From: Candidatus Kurthia intestinigallinarum
GTDB lineage: Bacteria > Bacillota > Bacilli > Bacillales_A > Planococcaceae
Direction: 5' to 3'
Length of the DNA stretch: 64,000 nucleotides
Assembly: GCF_003991225.1 (NCBI RefSeq)
Contig: NZ_JTFC01000031.1
Location: forward strand, 744,001-808,000
This document shows positions 51,156 through 59,484 of the stretch, in pieces. The position numbers and the translations under genes were made by a program. The notes under the pieces were generated by a model. The model made no database searches, had not been told where the DNA came from, and saw only the letters and a list, made by a program, of their open reading frames with translations. Position 1 is the stretch's first letter. Each line of letters starts with the position of its first letter.

Positions 51156-52454
51156 CTATCGATTTAATACTTCTAATATTTGTTTACGTAGCATACGCTT
51201 TTTGCCATTTTCTAATAATACGTCTTCTGGAAAATAAATTTTATGATCAAAGCGTCGTTTCCCTGAAATCGACTCAACCACCTCTGAACTACGAGATAGC
51301 TCAGATAATTCACCATTCGAGCGCAGTAAATGAATCGGCAAGCGCCCCTCTTCTTCACCTGGACGGTAAAAATCATACGGTAGGTCTGATGTCGAATCAT
51401 GCACTAAATAATAATTCGCATTCAGACCGGCCTTTTTATATAATTCCTCTAACTCTAAAACCTTTTTAAAATCTGCACCTGGGTCATACTCAATATATTT
51501 GAATAGACGACGATTTAAAAATCGACTACTTAAATCACTTAAAATCGCATCTTCTTCATGCGTCCAAAAATGGAAGTACGTCATAATGATAGTTTCATCT
51601 AGCTCAATATATTGTTGAAGCTCAATATTACCATCAAAAAATGATTTAAATGGCGTTGGTTCTACTTTAAATGTGTAGCCCTCATGATATAACTCCTGCG
51701 CACGCTCTAATGTCTTACGCAAAATCACCTCTGCGCTGCGTGATACCGGGTGGAAATAAACTTGCCAGTACATTTGATAGCGGCTCATAATATAGTCCTC
51801 TACGGCATGCATACCACTCGATTTAATAACGATTTGGTCCTCGCGCGGACGCATAACACGCAAAATGCGCTCCATATCAAAATGACCATAACTAACACCA
51901 GTAAAATATGCATCTCGCTGTAAATAATCCATGCGGTCTGCATCAATTTGACTTGAAATTAGACTGACCACCTGTTGATTCTCATATGTTTTTTCAATAA
52001 CATCTGACACTTTCTGCGGAAAGTCCTCTGCGACACGACGAAGCACTTCATTGACTTCTGTATCCCCTAAAATAATGGCACGTGTATACGCCTCGTGGTC
52101 CAAATTAAAAACATGTTCAAACGCGTGTGAAAACGGCCCGTGACCGAGGTCATGTAAAAGTGCCGCACATAGCGCCACAAGACGCTCTGAATTATCCCAC
52201 TCTGGATAATCGACAAATACATCATCGACAACACGACGCGTAATTTCATACACCCCTAATGAATGGCTGAAGCGGCTATGTTCCGCACCGTGGAATACTA
52301 AATAGGTTGTACCGAGTTGTTTAATTCGGCGTAGGCGCTGGAATTCACGCGTTGCGACTAAATCCCAAATCACCTGATCTCGCACATGCACATAGCGATG
52401 GACGGGATCTTTAAATACCTTTTCTTCTGCTAGCTTTTTCGTTGCATAACTCAC
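51156..52454 (-). CDS. ywfO: HD-domain phosphohydrolase YwfO (dNTPase-like)
   Basis: HD proteins of this group hydrolyse (d)NTPs. The metal site is visible as HSRFSHSLGV, LLHDLGHGPFSH and a later aspartate in SQIDADRMDYLQRDA. I choose GTG 52454 (432 residues, MSYATKKLAEEKVF), eight bases after AGGGGG; the ATG at 52460 is too close to that site. The resulting N-terminus matches B. subtilis YwfO. Confidence 0.9.
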   Translation of the reverse strand: MSYATKKLAEEKVFKDPVHRYVHVRDQVIWDLVATREFQRLRRIKQLGTTYLVFHGAEHSRFSHSLGVYEITRRVVDDVFVDYPEWDNSERLVALCAALLHDLGHGPFSHAFEHVFNLDHEAYTRAIILGDTEVNEVLRRVAEDFPQKVSDVIEKTYENQQVVSLISSQIDADRMDYLQRDAYFTGVSYGHFDMERILRVMRPREDQIVIKSSGMHAVEDYIMSRYQMYWQVYFHPVSRSAEVILRKTLERAQELYHEGYTFKVEPTPFKSFFDGNIELQQYIELDETIIMTYFHFWTHEEDAILSDLSSRFLNRRLFKYIEYDPGADFKKVLELEELYKKAGLNANYYLVHDSTSDLPYDFYRPGEEEGRLPIHLLRSNGELSELSRSSEVVESISGKRRFDHKIYFPEDVLLENGKKRMLRKQILEVLNR

Positions 52455-52531
52455 ACGCATTACCCCCTTATTCCATTGTACGACCATCTCTATTTTCGAA
52501 ACAAGATGGCTTTTGTCCTTTGTCTTTTAGA

Positions 52532-52567
52532 GAAAAAAATAGAGCAGGTCGACTGCGCAACCTGCTA
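52532..52567 (-). terminator. Intrinsic terminator of the DUF1450 gene
   Basis: AGCAGGT pairs with ACCTGCT around a ten-base loop and a T run follows on the minus strand. Confidence 0.75.
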
Positions 52568-52573
52568 AAATAC

Positions 52574-52858
52574 TTATTTTTCTTCTGCTTCTACTGGCGT
52601 CCATTTATCGACAAAACCTTCTGGAAGCTTTTTCTGTGATTTTAATTTTTTGATGATTTTCGGCATTAATTCTTCTTCTGTATGTGCCGCGCATGGACGG
52701 TTATTAACGATCGTAAATGTTTTACGAAGTCCCGGCCCACAATATGATTGGCATTTGATGTCAATCTCTGCATCCGGATCGATTTCCTTTAATTTTGGAA
52801 TCAACGTTTTTAAATTAACGGCCTGACATTCATCGCAAACTCGAAATTCGTTTGCCAT
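52574..52858 (-). CDS. DUF1450 family protein
   Basis: This 94-residue cytoplasmic protein has a CDECQAVN motif at the N-terminus and [13 protein letters not shown] in the middle, a thioredoxin-like ferredoxin arrangement of four cysteines plus one in NNRPCAAHT. Function unknown; iron-sulfur or redox binding is plausible. ATG 52858 is used; the TTG at 52870 overlaps the AAAGGG ribosome site. It lies between lipL and ywfO. Confidence 0.82.
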   Translation of the reverse strand: MANEFRVCDECQAVNLKTLIPKLKEIDPDAEIDIKCQSYCGPGLRKTFTIVNNRPCAAHTEEELMPKIIKKLKSQKKLPEGFVDKWTPVEAEEK

Positions 52859-52942
52859 TCGTAAATGCAACCCTTTCTATACTTAAATATATACCCATTT
52901 TAGTGTACGGAAATCTACTGTGACATTCAAGTGTCTAAAAAT

Positions 52943-53776
52943 TTACGATTCGATTAACAATTTTTTATTACGCTCAAAAACGCGCTTTAAATAATACATA
53001 TATTGTTCCATCTCATCTTCCACGAAAGGCCCCATACGTAATTCATCTGAATGTGTATACAAAAATTGCTGCAAGCGTGCATTTACCTCTTGTACCGTCA
53101 ATGACTGGCCAATGATTTCCGATAATGATGCCATCACTTCTGGACGTACTTTTGGATACTCAAACTTTGTTGGCTCCTGCTGAAGTGCACGTTCATAAAA
53201 ATCACGAATCAATTCAGCTCGTTCGCCACCACTTCCCTCAACAGATAAATAAATCTGAACGGCAATCCCACCGCGAATACGACGCTGTGCAATGCCCGCA
53301 AATTTTTTACCATCCACGCTTAAATCATATGACCCCGGGCAATAAGAGCCGACGATTTCATATGCTTCAATACGCGCTGCAATTTCTGGAAATAGCGCTT
53401 TAATCAAATCCACCATCATGTCATAGCCTGTATTAATATCGATATGTCCTTCTTTTTCGCTAATGACAATCGAAATATTAAGCACACCCTCATCTAATAC
53501 AACCGCTAACCCACCTGAGTTGCGCACGATTGGATGATAGCCGCGCTCTTCTAGTAAATCCATCCCTGCTTGTACATACGGCAGACGATGATCCTGGATA
53601 CCCATTACGACTGATGCACTGTGCACCCATGTTCGTACTGTCGCAGGTGAAAGCCCTGCACCGATTAAATGGCAAAGCGTATCATCCGCCGCAAATGATT
53701 CTAATGGAGAACGACCGATACCACTAACCGATTGATCGATGTAGCGCCATGTTTTTTGCGTTAAAAAATCCTTCAT
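52943..53776 (-). CDS. lipL: Octanoyl-[GcvH]:protein N-octanoyltransferase LipL
   Basis: LipL moves octanoyl groups from GcvH to E2 subunits in Bacillus lipoate synthesis. The 277-residue protein has the lipoate-ligase fold with RNSGGLAVVLDEGVLN and the catalytic C146 in GSYCPGSYDLS, followed by the lysine pair in DGKKFAGIAQRR. The cysteine separates LipL from ATP-using LplA ligases. It is divergent from hemQ. Confidence 0.93.
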   Translation of the reverse strand: MKDFLTQKTWRYIDQSVSGIGRSPLESFAADDTLCHLIGAGLSPATVRTWVHSASVVMGIQDHRLPYVQAGMDLLEERGYHPIVRNSGGLAVVLDEGVLNISIVISEKEGHIDINTGYDMMVDLIKALFPEIAARIEAYEIVGSYCPGSYDLSVDGKKFAGIAQRRIRGGIAVQIYLSVEGSGGERAELIRDFYERALQQEPTKFEYPKVRPEVMASLSEIIGQSLTVQEVNARLQQFLYTHSDELRMGPFVEDEMEQYMYYLKRVFERNKKLLIES

Positions 53777-53930
53777 AATTGTTATCTCCCGTACTCATAA
53801 TCTAATTCTTACTCAGTGTACACGAATTCGTCATTTTTTGAAAATGTCGTTACCTGTTCAACGGACGAATTTCAGAAGTTGTGCTAAAATTGCATGGAAG
53901 AAGATTCTTACTTAATAAGGAGTGTTACAC

Positions 53931-54695
53931 ATGATCGAAGCAGCACAAACATTAGATGGCTGGTATGTATTACATGATTTCCGCGCAATGAACTGGACAA
54001 TGTGGAAACAGATGGATGAGGACTTCCGTAAAGAAGCTACCGATGAATTTATCGCATTCCTTGCCGAATTAAATAAAGCAGATGAAGCAAAAACAGGTTC
54101 TCATGCCTTTTATTCAATCGTTGGTCAAAAAGCAGATTTCGTGCTTATGACATTACGCGAAACAATGGAAGAATTAAATGAAATCGAAACAAAATTTGCG
54201 AAACTTACAATTGCTGATTTCACAATCCCAACATATTCTTACGTATCCGTTGTTGAGCTTTCAAACTATCTTGCAAAGGCAAAAGCTGGCGACGAGCCTG
54301 CTCAAGATCCATATCAAAATGAACATGTACGCGCTCGCCTATATCCTGAGTTACCTCGCTGGGAACATATTTGCTTCTACCCAATGGATAAACGTCGTGA
54401 AAAAGGCGCCAACTGGTACATGCTAGAAATGGACGCACGCCAAGCAATGATGCGCTCTCACGGAATGATCGGACGCAGCTATGCAGGCAAAGTGAAACAA
54501 ATCATCTCCGGTTCAATCGGCTTCGATGACCACGAATGGGGCGTTACCCTATTCGCAAATGACGTACTACAATTCAAGAAATTAATTTATGAAATGCGCT
54601 TTGATGAAGTATCTGCTCGCTATGCAGACTTCGGCGAATTCTTCGTTGGTAATATTTTAAATGAAGAAAAATTACGCAACTTATTAGCACTTTAA
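53931..54695 (+). CDS. hemQ: Coproheme decarboxylase HemQ
   Basis: HemQ decarboxylates Fe-coproporphyrin to heme b in the Gram-positive branch of heme synthesis. The 254-residue protein has the heme-ligand H177 ([10 protein letters not shown]) and the reactive tyrosine Y150 ([10 protein letters not shown]). ATG 53931 is set by AAGGAG; the upstream GTG (53922) overlaps it. The family was formerly called chlorite dismutase-like. Confidence 0.95.
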   Translation: MIEAAQTLDGWYVLHDFRAMNWTMWKQMDEDFRKEATDEFIAFLAELNKADEAKTGSHAFYSIVGQKADFVLMTLRETMEELNEIETKFAKLTIADFTIPTYSYVSVVELSNYLAKAKAGDEPAQDPYQNEHVRARLYPELPRWEHICFYPMDKRREKGANWYMLEMDARQAMMRSHGMIGRSYAGKVKQIISGSIGFDDHEWGVTLFANDVLQFKKLIYEMRFDEVSARYADFGEFFVGNILNEEKLRNLLAL

Positions 54696-54701
54696 TCGCA
54701 C

Positions 54702-54733
54702 GAAAAAGAGGCTGGATATCCAGCCTCTTTTTT
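54702..54733. terminator. Bidirectional terminator of hemQ and the HAD gene
   Basis: AAAAAGAGGCTGG and CCAGCCTCTTTTTT form a perfect hairpin between two convergent genes. Confidence 0.93.
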
Positions 54734-55499
54734 ATACCGTATATTTCTTCGATAACTCATAGCATTTATCAATAATATGTTTTTCTACTTTTTCATCATT
54801 TGGTAAACGAGACTCCGCATAATGCGCGAGCTCCATTGTAAAACCAATCATCGACGCGTGCTCAGCATGCTCTAGCACCGCTAAATCGGTTAAGTCTGAA
54901 CCAATCGCAACATAGTTTTTTTCAGATACACCTAATTTTTGTAGTGCATGCCATTTATTGATGCGCTTTGGTGTAATGAGAAGCTGGGGATTTTCTTGCC
55001 CCTTACTTTGAACATTAAAACCCTGCTTTGATAATTCTAAGCGCATGTCTTCGATACCATCTGCAGCTAAAATTGTTATATGTGAAATAGGCCCAACTTT
55101 TTTAAGCGAGACATTTTGTCCAAGCTTTGCCGGATCAACTGTCGGTGCAATCGCATGATAGTCGCCACCTGTATAACAGTAATCCCACTCACCCTCCATT
55201 AAAAATGTCGCATCATATTTTTCAATTAATTGTTGTATTGTTTCGAAATCCATTTGATCAAATGTTGATAATTGCTCTAGTGCACCTTCTTTACAAATAA
55301 CCGCGCCTTCTAAGCTAATCATTGCTTCATTATGAAAGCGTCGATCTAGCTTCAGCAACATATTGCGCACTGCTCCTGTTGATGTAAAAATCAATTGATG
55401 TCCATTATCCTTCAAAAAATCAAACATATATTGTAAGTTCAGTGATACGGGTTGGTTATCGTAAGAAATGGCTTGGTCTAAGTTAAAGACAAATTGCAT
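54732..55499 (-). CDS. HAD-superfamily hydrolase with altered nucleophile motif
   Basis: The 255-residue protein is Cof/sucrose-phosphatase-like, with a cap domain between motifs II and III. Motif II is FTSTGA, motif III the lysine in TPKRINKW, and motif IV IGSDLTDLAV. Motif I reads FNLDQAI where DxDGT is expected, so the nucleophilic aspartate is asparagine (N6). This suggests loss of phosphatase activity or a binding role. ATG 55499 is used, since GTG 55508 belongs to the AAGTGG ribosome site. Confidence 0.85.
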   Translation of the reverse strand: MQFVFNLDQAISYDNQPVSLNLQYMFDFLKDNGHQLIFTSTGAVRNMLLKLDRRFHNEAMISLEGAVICKEGALEQLSTFDQMDFETIQQLIEKYDATFLMEGEWDYCYTGGDYHAIAPTVDPAKLGQNVSLKKVGPISHITILAADGIEDMRLELSKQGFNVQSKGQENPQLLITPKRINKWHALQKLGVSEKNYVAIGSDLTDLAVLEHAEHASMIGFTMELAHYAESRLPNDEKVEKHIIDKCYELSKKYTV

Positions 55500-55732
55500 A
55501 CGTTCCACTTCTTTCTGTATTAATATGGGCTTAGTGTATTAATACCCTCCATATAGTGAAAACAAGCCTCTTTTATACGATTCGCGAAAATAGCATTAGT
55601 TATGACGAGAATCATTATGTCATTTTAATATTTTTTATAGAAAAATCGTTTATTCCAATGAATATGTATTACCTATATCATCATTTTTCCACATAATCAT
55701 GCTAAAAAAGGAACATAACTTTTAACGTCAAT

Positions 55733-55765
55733 TAAAAAAGGAATCACCAATAATGTGATTCCTGC
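55733..55765 (-). terminator. Intrinsic terminator of ywdK
   Basis: GGAATCAC pairs with GTGATTCC around a six-base loop, with TTTTTT on the minus strand. The stem is similar to those split by the IS-derived elements at 59 and 62 kb. Nothing else is evident between 55500 and 55732. Confidence 0.85.
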
Positions 55766-55775
55766 TTATCTACCC

Positions 55776-56159
55776 TTATTCTTTAATATGCTTGGCTGAC
55801 ATCACAATGGCAATCCAACCAACTAAAAAGGCTACGCCACCAATCGGTGTAATCGCACCTAATACCGTAATTTTTGTAAGCGCCATAACATACAGGCTAC
55901 CAGAGAATAAAATCGTTCCGATAAGCATAGCTGTTCCGGCAACACGTAATGATTTTACATTGCCGATGATATTTTTACTCATTAATACACCAATGACCAT
56001 AATCGCTACTGCATGGAACATTTGATAATGCACACCTGTTTCCCAGATATCCTCATAACCGTTTTTCACAAGCAAATCTTCTAGTGCATGTGCGCCGAAC
56101 GCGCCTAGTGCAACGGCTAAAAAGCCAAATACTGCACCGATAATTATATTCTTTTTCAT
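55776..56159 (-). CDS. ywdK: DUF423 membrane protein YwdK
   Basis: This 127-residue protein has four predicted membrane helices (around 5-25, 45-62, 70-88 and 98-118) and the GAFGAHALED motif typical of DUF423. Function unknown. It follows ywdI closely and ends the ung operon. Confidence 0.88.
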   Translation of the reverse strand: MKKNIIIGAVFGFLAVALGAFGAHALEDLLVKNGYEDIWETGVHYQMFHAVAIMVIGVLMSKNIIGNVKSLRVAGTAMLIGTILFSGSLYVMALTKITVLGAITPIGGVAFLVGWIAIVMSAKHIKE

Positions 56160-56174
56160 TGTTTTCTCCCTTAT

Positions 56175-56465
56175 CTAAAAATCAAATAGCGAATCACCAT
56201 TCGCATCTTCTTCATGGATTTTCTTCGTTGGTAAGCTAGGAGCCGCCTGTTGAATCACGGCAGGCTCTACTGGTACATACTGCATTTGTTGAACAGGCTG
56301 CTGTGGTACTACCGTTTGAGTAGGCGCAGCGGTATGATTATCTGCTAATGCTACATCACATAATGCACGAATTGCGGCTAACTCCTCACGAATTTTCGCA
56401 TCACTACCAGTTGCTACACCTGCATGTTTTTGAATTTCTGTAATAATCGTTTCATAGGAAATCAT
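56175..56465 (-). CDS. ywdI: YwdI family protein
   Basis: The 96-residue protein begins with a helical segment (MISYETIITEIQKHAG) and continues into a low-complexity Pro/Gln/Val middle, ending acidic (HEEDANGDSLFDF). No known function. Its ribosome site AAAGGA overlaps the stop of the small gene upstream. Confidence 0.75.
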   Translation of the reverse strand: MISYETIITEIQKHAGVATGSDAKIREELAAIRALCDVALADNHTAAPTQTVVPQQPVQQMQYVPVEPAVIQQAAPSLPTKKIHEEDANGDSLFDF

Positions 56466-56469
56466 ACAA

Positions 56470-56637
56470 CTATCCTTTCTGCTTCGGTGCGAATTTTAAA
56501 CAATCCATACCAGATGAGTTTTTTACAACAACGGAAGGTACGGCTCTCGATTTAAAGCCATATGCACGACAAGCACGTGGTGATGCTTGGTCCCACGTCA
56601 CCTGGAAATATTGGCATTTAAAACAATTGGGCTTCAT
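56470..56637 (-). CDS. Small cysteine-containing protein between ung and ywdI
   Basis: A 55-codon frame starts at ATG 56637, seven bases after a perfect GGAGG, and encodes MKPNCFKCQYFQVTWD, then ACRAYGFKSRAVPS and GMDCLKFAPKQKG. Four cysteines (CxxC, then two single ones) suggest a metal-binding knuckle. It lies 12 bases after the ung stop and 4 bases before ywdI, so it is part of the operon. No assigned function is known to me. Confidence 0.85.
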   Translation of the reverse strand: MKPNCFKCQYFQVTWDQASPRACRAYGFKSRAVPSVVVKNSSGMDCLKFAPKQKG

Positions 56638-56649
56638 CGGAAATCCTCC

Positions 56650-57330
56650 TTATGATTTTGTTAAATCAAAATCGATTGGTGCCGTACCAAAAGATGCTAG
56701 TTGCTCATTAATTTGTGAAAATGGTCGACTGCCAAAAAAGCCTCGATGCGCACTTAACGGACTTGGATGCGGCGCTTTAATAATCGCATGACGCGACGTA
56801 TCAATAAGGCGCTCTTTTTGCTGTGCTGGGCGGCCCCATAGCACAAAAATAATCGGCTCCTCGCGCTCAGATAGCTTTTCAATGACACGATCTGTGAACT
56901 GCTCCCAGCCTTGATTTTTATGTGAATGTGCTTCATGCGCACGCACAGTCAGCACCGTGTTCAGTAGTAACACACCTTGCTTGGCCCATTTCGTTAATGT
57001 TCCTTGCTGTGGAATCGGCACACCAATATCTGCATGCATTTCTTTGAAAATGTTTTGCAGACTCGGTGGATGCTTGACGCCTTCCTTCACAGAAAAGCTC
57101 AAGCCATGCGCCTGACCTGGTCCATGATAGGGATCCTGTCCTAAAATTACGACTTTTACCTCTGGATAATCTGTGTAACGAAAAGCATTCCACATATCTT
57201 CCATCGGCGGATAGACGGTCTCGTTAAAATATTCCTGCTTTAAAAATTCACGTAGTTGTAAATAATACGGCTTGTCGAATTCTTCCCCTACAACTTGCTG
57301 CCATGTATTATCAAAAATTTGCTTCGTCAT
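56650..57330 (-). CDS. ung: Uracil-DNA glycosylase
   Basis: Ung removes uracil from DNA. The 226-residue protein has the catalytic aspartate in [13 protein letters not shown], and the [14 protein letters not shown] minor-groove loop with its histidine. ATG follows GGAG, three bases after the DUF4230 stop. Confidence 0.97.
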   Translation of the reverse strand: MTKQIFDNTWQQVVGEEFDKPYYLQLREFLKQEYFNETVYPPMEDMWNAFRYTDYPEVKVVILGQDPYHGPGQAHGLSFSVKEGVKHPPSLQNIFKEMHADIGVPIPQQGTLTKWAKQGVLLLNTVLTVRAHEAHSHKNQGWEQFTDRVIEKLSEREEPIIFVLWGRPAQQKERLIDTSRHAIIKAPHPSPLSAHRGFFGSRPFSQINEQLASFGTAPIDFDLTKS

Positions 57331-57333
57331 AAC

Positions 57334-57945
57334 CTACTCCTCAAATTTGACCTCTACTTTATAGTTTACTAAACCAAACATATTTTTCAACGATTCCTCT
57401 GCATTGTCTTGGGCTTTTGTTAAAAGCCCCTCTGCCTCTACTTCTTTTAGCATTTCTTTCTGTGCCTGATTTGCTAAATCATAGCCCTCTTTAATCGTCG
57501 CCTCGTCGCGGAAAATCCCTTCGCTCGAGAATACTTTTACTTTATCTAATGCGAGTGATGGTGTGCCTAAAATTGCAGGCTTTGGTAGCGTAATCTCTAA
57601 TGTTTTTTGTGATTCATCCACACGCACTTGTTTTTCTGTTAGCTCACTTAGATCAACGCCTGCTCGCACCGTTCCTGGCACGACAACGAGCACCTTTTGC
57701 TCCGTTCCTGGAATGGCGATGCTAATTTCTTGTCCAAAAATTTTATTATTCGTACGTTCAATTAATACTTTTGTATAGGCTTCTGCTGTGGTTAGCTCAT
57801 TCAAATCATTCATGCGCTCAACTAATACAGCGGTTTCAATTTTTTCGTTACTTCCTGTTAGTGCTTTCCAAATGGCAAACGGCGCAATAATCGCCGCAAT
57901 AAATAGAACAATGGCTGACGTCACTAAAACGCGGCCTTTTTTCAT
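57334..57945 (-). CDS. DUF4230 membrane-anchored protein
   Basis: The 203-residue protein has an N-terminal helix (about 8-28, VTSAIVLFIAAIIAPFAIW) then a soluble domain with VVVPGTVRAGVDLSEL and a helical C-terminus, the DUF4230 layout. Function unknown; it probably faces outside. It is three bases upstream of ung. Confidence 0.85.
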   Translation of the reverse strand: MKKGRVLVTSAIVLFIAAIIAPFAIWKALTGSNEKIETAVLVERMNDLNELTTAEAYTKVLIERTNNKIFGQEISIAIPGTEQKVLVVVPGTVRAGVDLSELTEKQVRVDESQKTLEITLPKPAILGTPSLALDKVKVFSSEGIFRDEATIKEGYDLANQAQKEMLKEVEAEGLLTKAQDNAEESLKNMFGLVNYKVEVKFEE

Positions 57946-58048
57946 GTGTTTATTCCTCCTAAATACAATCTCTGAATTATTATAAGAGAGTTTTACGTTT
58001 TTTGCATACTCTGTAATCTGACCTTATAAAAAAAGCATTTTTTGACCA

Positions 58049-58077
58049 TTTTCAAACAATCAGTTTCGGCGCATAAT
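58049..58077 (+). promoter_or_regulatory. Candidate pdxK promoter
   Basis: TTTTCA and CATAAT are 17 bases apart and end about 50 bases before the pdxK start. Confidence 0.45.
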
Positions 58078-58129
58078 AGACAGTACTTACTATTTACTGA
58101 AAAATATGATAATGAAGGAGTTTTCCATT

Positions 58130-58978
58130 ATGGCATTACCAAAAACCTTAACAATTGCAGGCTCAGACGCTTCAGGTGGCGCTGGTCTTGAGGCAGATTT
58201 AAAAGCATTCCAAGAGCATAACACATACGGCATGGCTGCAGTATCGGTTATCGCTACAATGGACCCTGATAATAACTGGGCACACGGTGTCTATACATTA
58301 CCAATCGACGTCCTTGAAGCACAACTAAAAACAGCGTTTTCAACGACGATTGACGCTGTAAAAACAGGCATGTTATCAACTGAAGAAGTAATTATAACAG
58401 CCGGTAAAGCAATCGCAGAAGCTGGTGTCAAAAACGTCGTTATTGACCCTGTGATGGTTTGTAAGGGTGAGGATGAAGTGCTGAATCCTGGAAATGTGAC
58501 AGCAATGGTACAATATTTATTACCACATGCGCTTGTCACAACACCAAACCTTTTTGAAGCCGGTCAACTTGCAGGTATTAAAACACCAAAGACCATTGCT
58601 GAAATGCAAATTGCCGCTGAAAAAATCACACAATTAGGTGCGAAAAATGTTGTTATTAAAGGTGGCCGTGGTATTGCACATGACCAAGCTTTCGACTTAT
58701 TCTATGATGGTGAAAAGCATTACTTATTAGAAACGGCAAAAATCGATACAACGTATAATCACGGTGCTGGTTGCACATTCGCAGCCTCTGTCACTGCAAA
58801 CTTAGCGCTTGGCCTATCTGTCAAAGAGGCTGTTTTTGAAGCGAAGGAATTTGTCGCAGCAGGTATTGAGCATGGCTGGAAATTAAATGAATTCGTCGGC
58901 CCCGTTCATCACGGTGCTAAATCACGCTTTGGTGCGCCAAAAGTGACGCTAACAGAATTAGAACCAATCACTTATTAA
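58130..58978 (+). CDS. pdxK: Pyridoxine/pyridoxal kinase (ThiD-like family)
   Basis: The enzyme phosphorylates B6 vitamers and, in this family, sometimes HMP. The 282-residue protein has AGSDASGGAGLEADLK, the anion-hole region GAGCTF with its cysteine, and VIDPVMVCKG. It matches B. subtilis PdxK (YwdB), which acts on pyridoxal despite its ThiD ancestry. ATG 58130 is set by AAGGAG nine bases upstream; eight in-frame codons before it are excluded. Its likely terminator stem is interrupted by a mobile element. Confidence 0.92.
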   Translation: MALPKTLTIAGSDASGGAGLEADLKAFQEHNTYGMAAVSVIATMDPDNNWAHGVYTLPIDVLEAQLKTAFSTTIDAVKTGMLSTEEVIITAGKAIAEAGVKNVVIDPVMVCKGEDEVLNPGNVTAMVQYLLPHALVTTPNLFEAGQLAGIKTPKTIAEMQIAAEKITQLGAKNVVIKGGRGIAHDQAFDLFYDGEKHYLLETAKIDTTYNHGAGCTFAASVTANLALGLSVKEAVFEAKEFVAAGIEHGWKLNEFVGPVHHGAKSRFGAPKVTLTELEPITY

Positions 58979-58985
58979 GCTATCC

Positions 58986-59484
58986 AAAAAGAAGGAATCG
59001 CCAACGCGTAAGGATCTAAAAATCTGAGGCAACATAAAAAGACACTTTCAAGGAGAAAAATCTTTGGAGGTGTTTTTTGATGGGCAAAAAATAGACGTAT
59101 TCATATGAAATAAAAGTTAAAGGCACATCATATGAGTATCAGCAAGTGGTCAAAGAAAACGGCGTTATCATGAGTATGTCCTGCAAAGGCACGCTCGCTG
59201 ATAACGCCGCTTTATTTTAAAGTGCTTTTGACAACAAATGACGTTGTCCATCAAGAATAGCTCAGCTACGAAAATAATAAACGACTTTTGGTAATTCTAA
59301 CGCAGTTGACTACCTAAAAAGATGATGAATCAAGAATTTGACGGCGACTCCTAAAGGGCTCAGATCCCGCGAGGAGGCTTCTGCCATGCCTCAGGAAAGC
59401 GTCCGTCAAATTCAACTGAAAAATATTGTCTTTTTATTTGTCTCATTTCCGTGGGTCAGTTCTTGGCGCGATTCCTTCTTTTTT
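58986..59484 (+). mobile_element. Composite IS3-derived element, copy A
   Basis: After the flank AAAAAGAAGGAATCGC comes an IS3-family left end and an OrfA start (MGKK-stop-TYSYEIKVKG), fused in frame to the OrfB C-terminal stretch YQQVVKENGVIMSMSCKGT and cut by a further deletion. The palindrome-ended repeat and right end follow, closing with GCGATTCCTTCTTTTTT, the complement of the left flank. The transposase is dead. It lies between convergent pdxK and the CorA-like gene. Confidence 0.85.
59334..59413. repeat. GAATTTGACGG-ended repeat, copy A
   Basis: This is the shortest copy (80 bases) with the same 11-bp inverted ends; the interior GGAAGACC...GAGC portion is deleted relative to the other two. 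Confidence 0.85.

Noticed and set aside
58979-59230. A functional transposase in copy A
   Set aside because: OrfA has a stop at codon 5, most of OrfB is missing and the rest is truncated.
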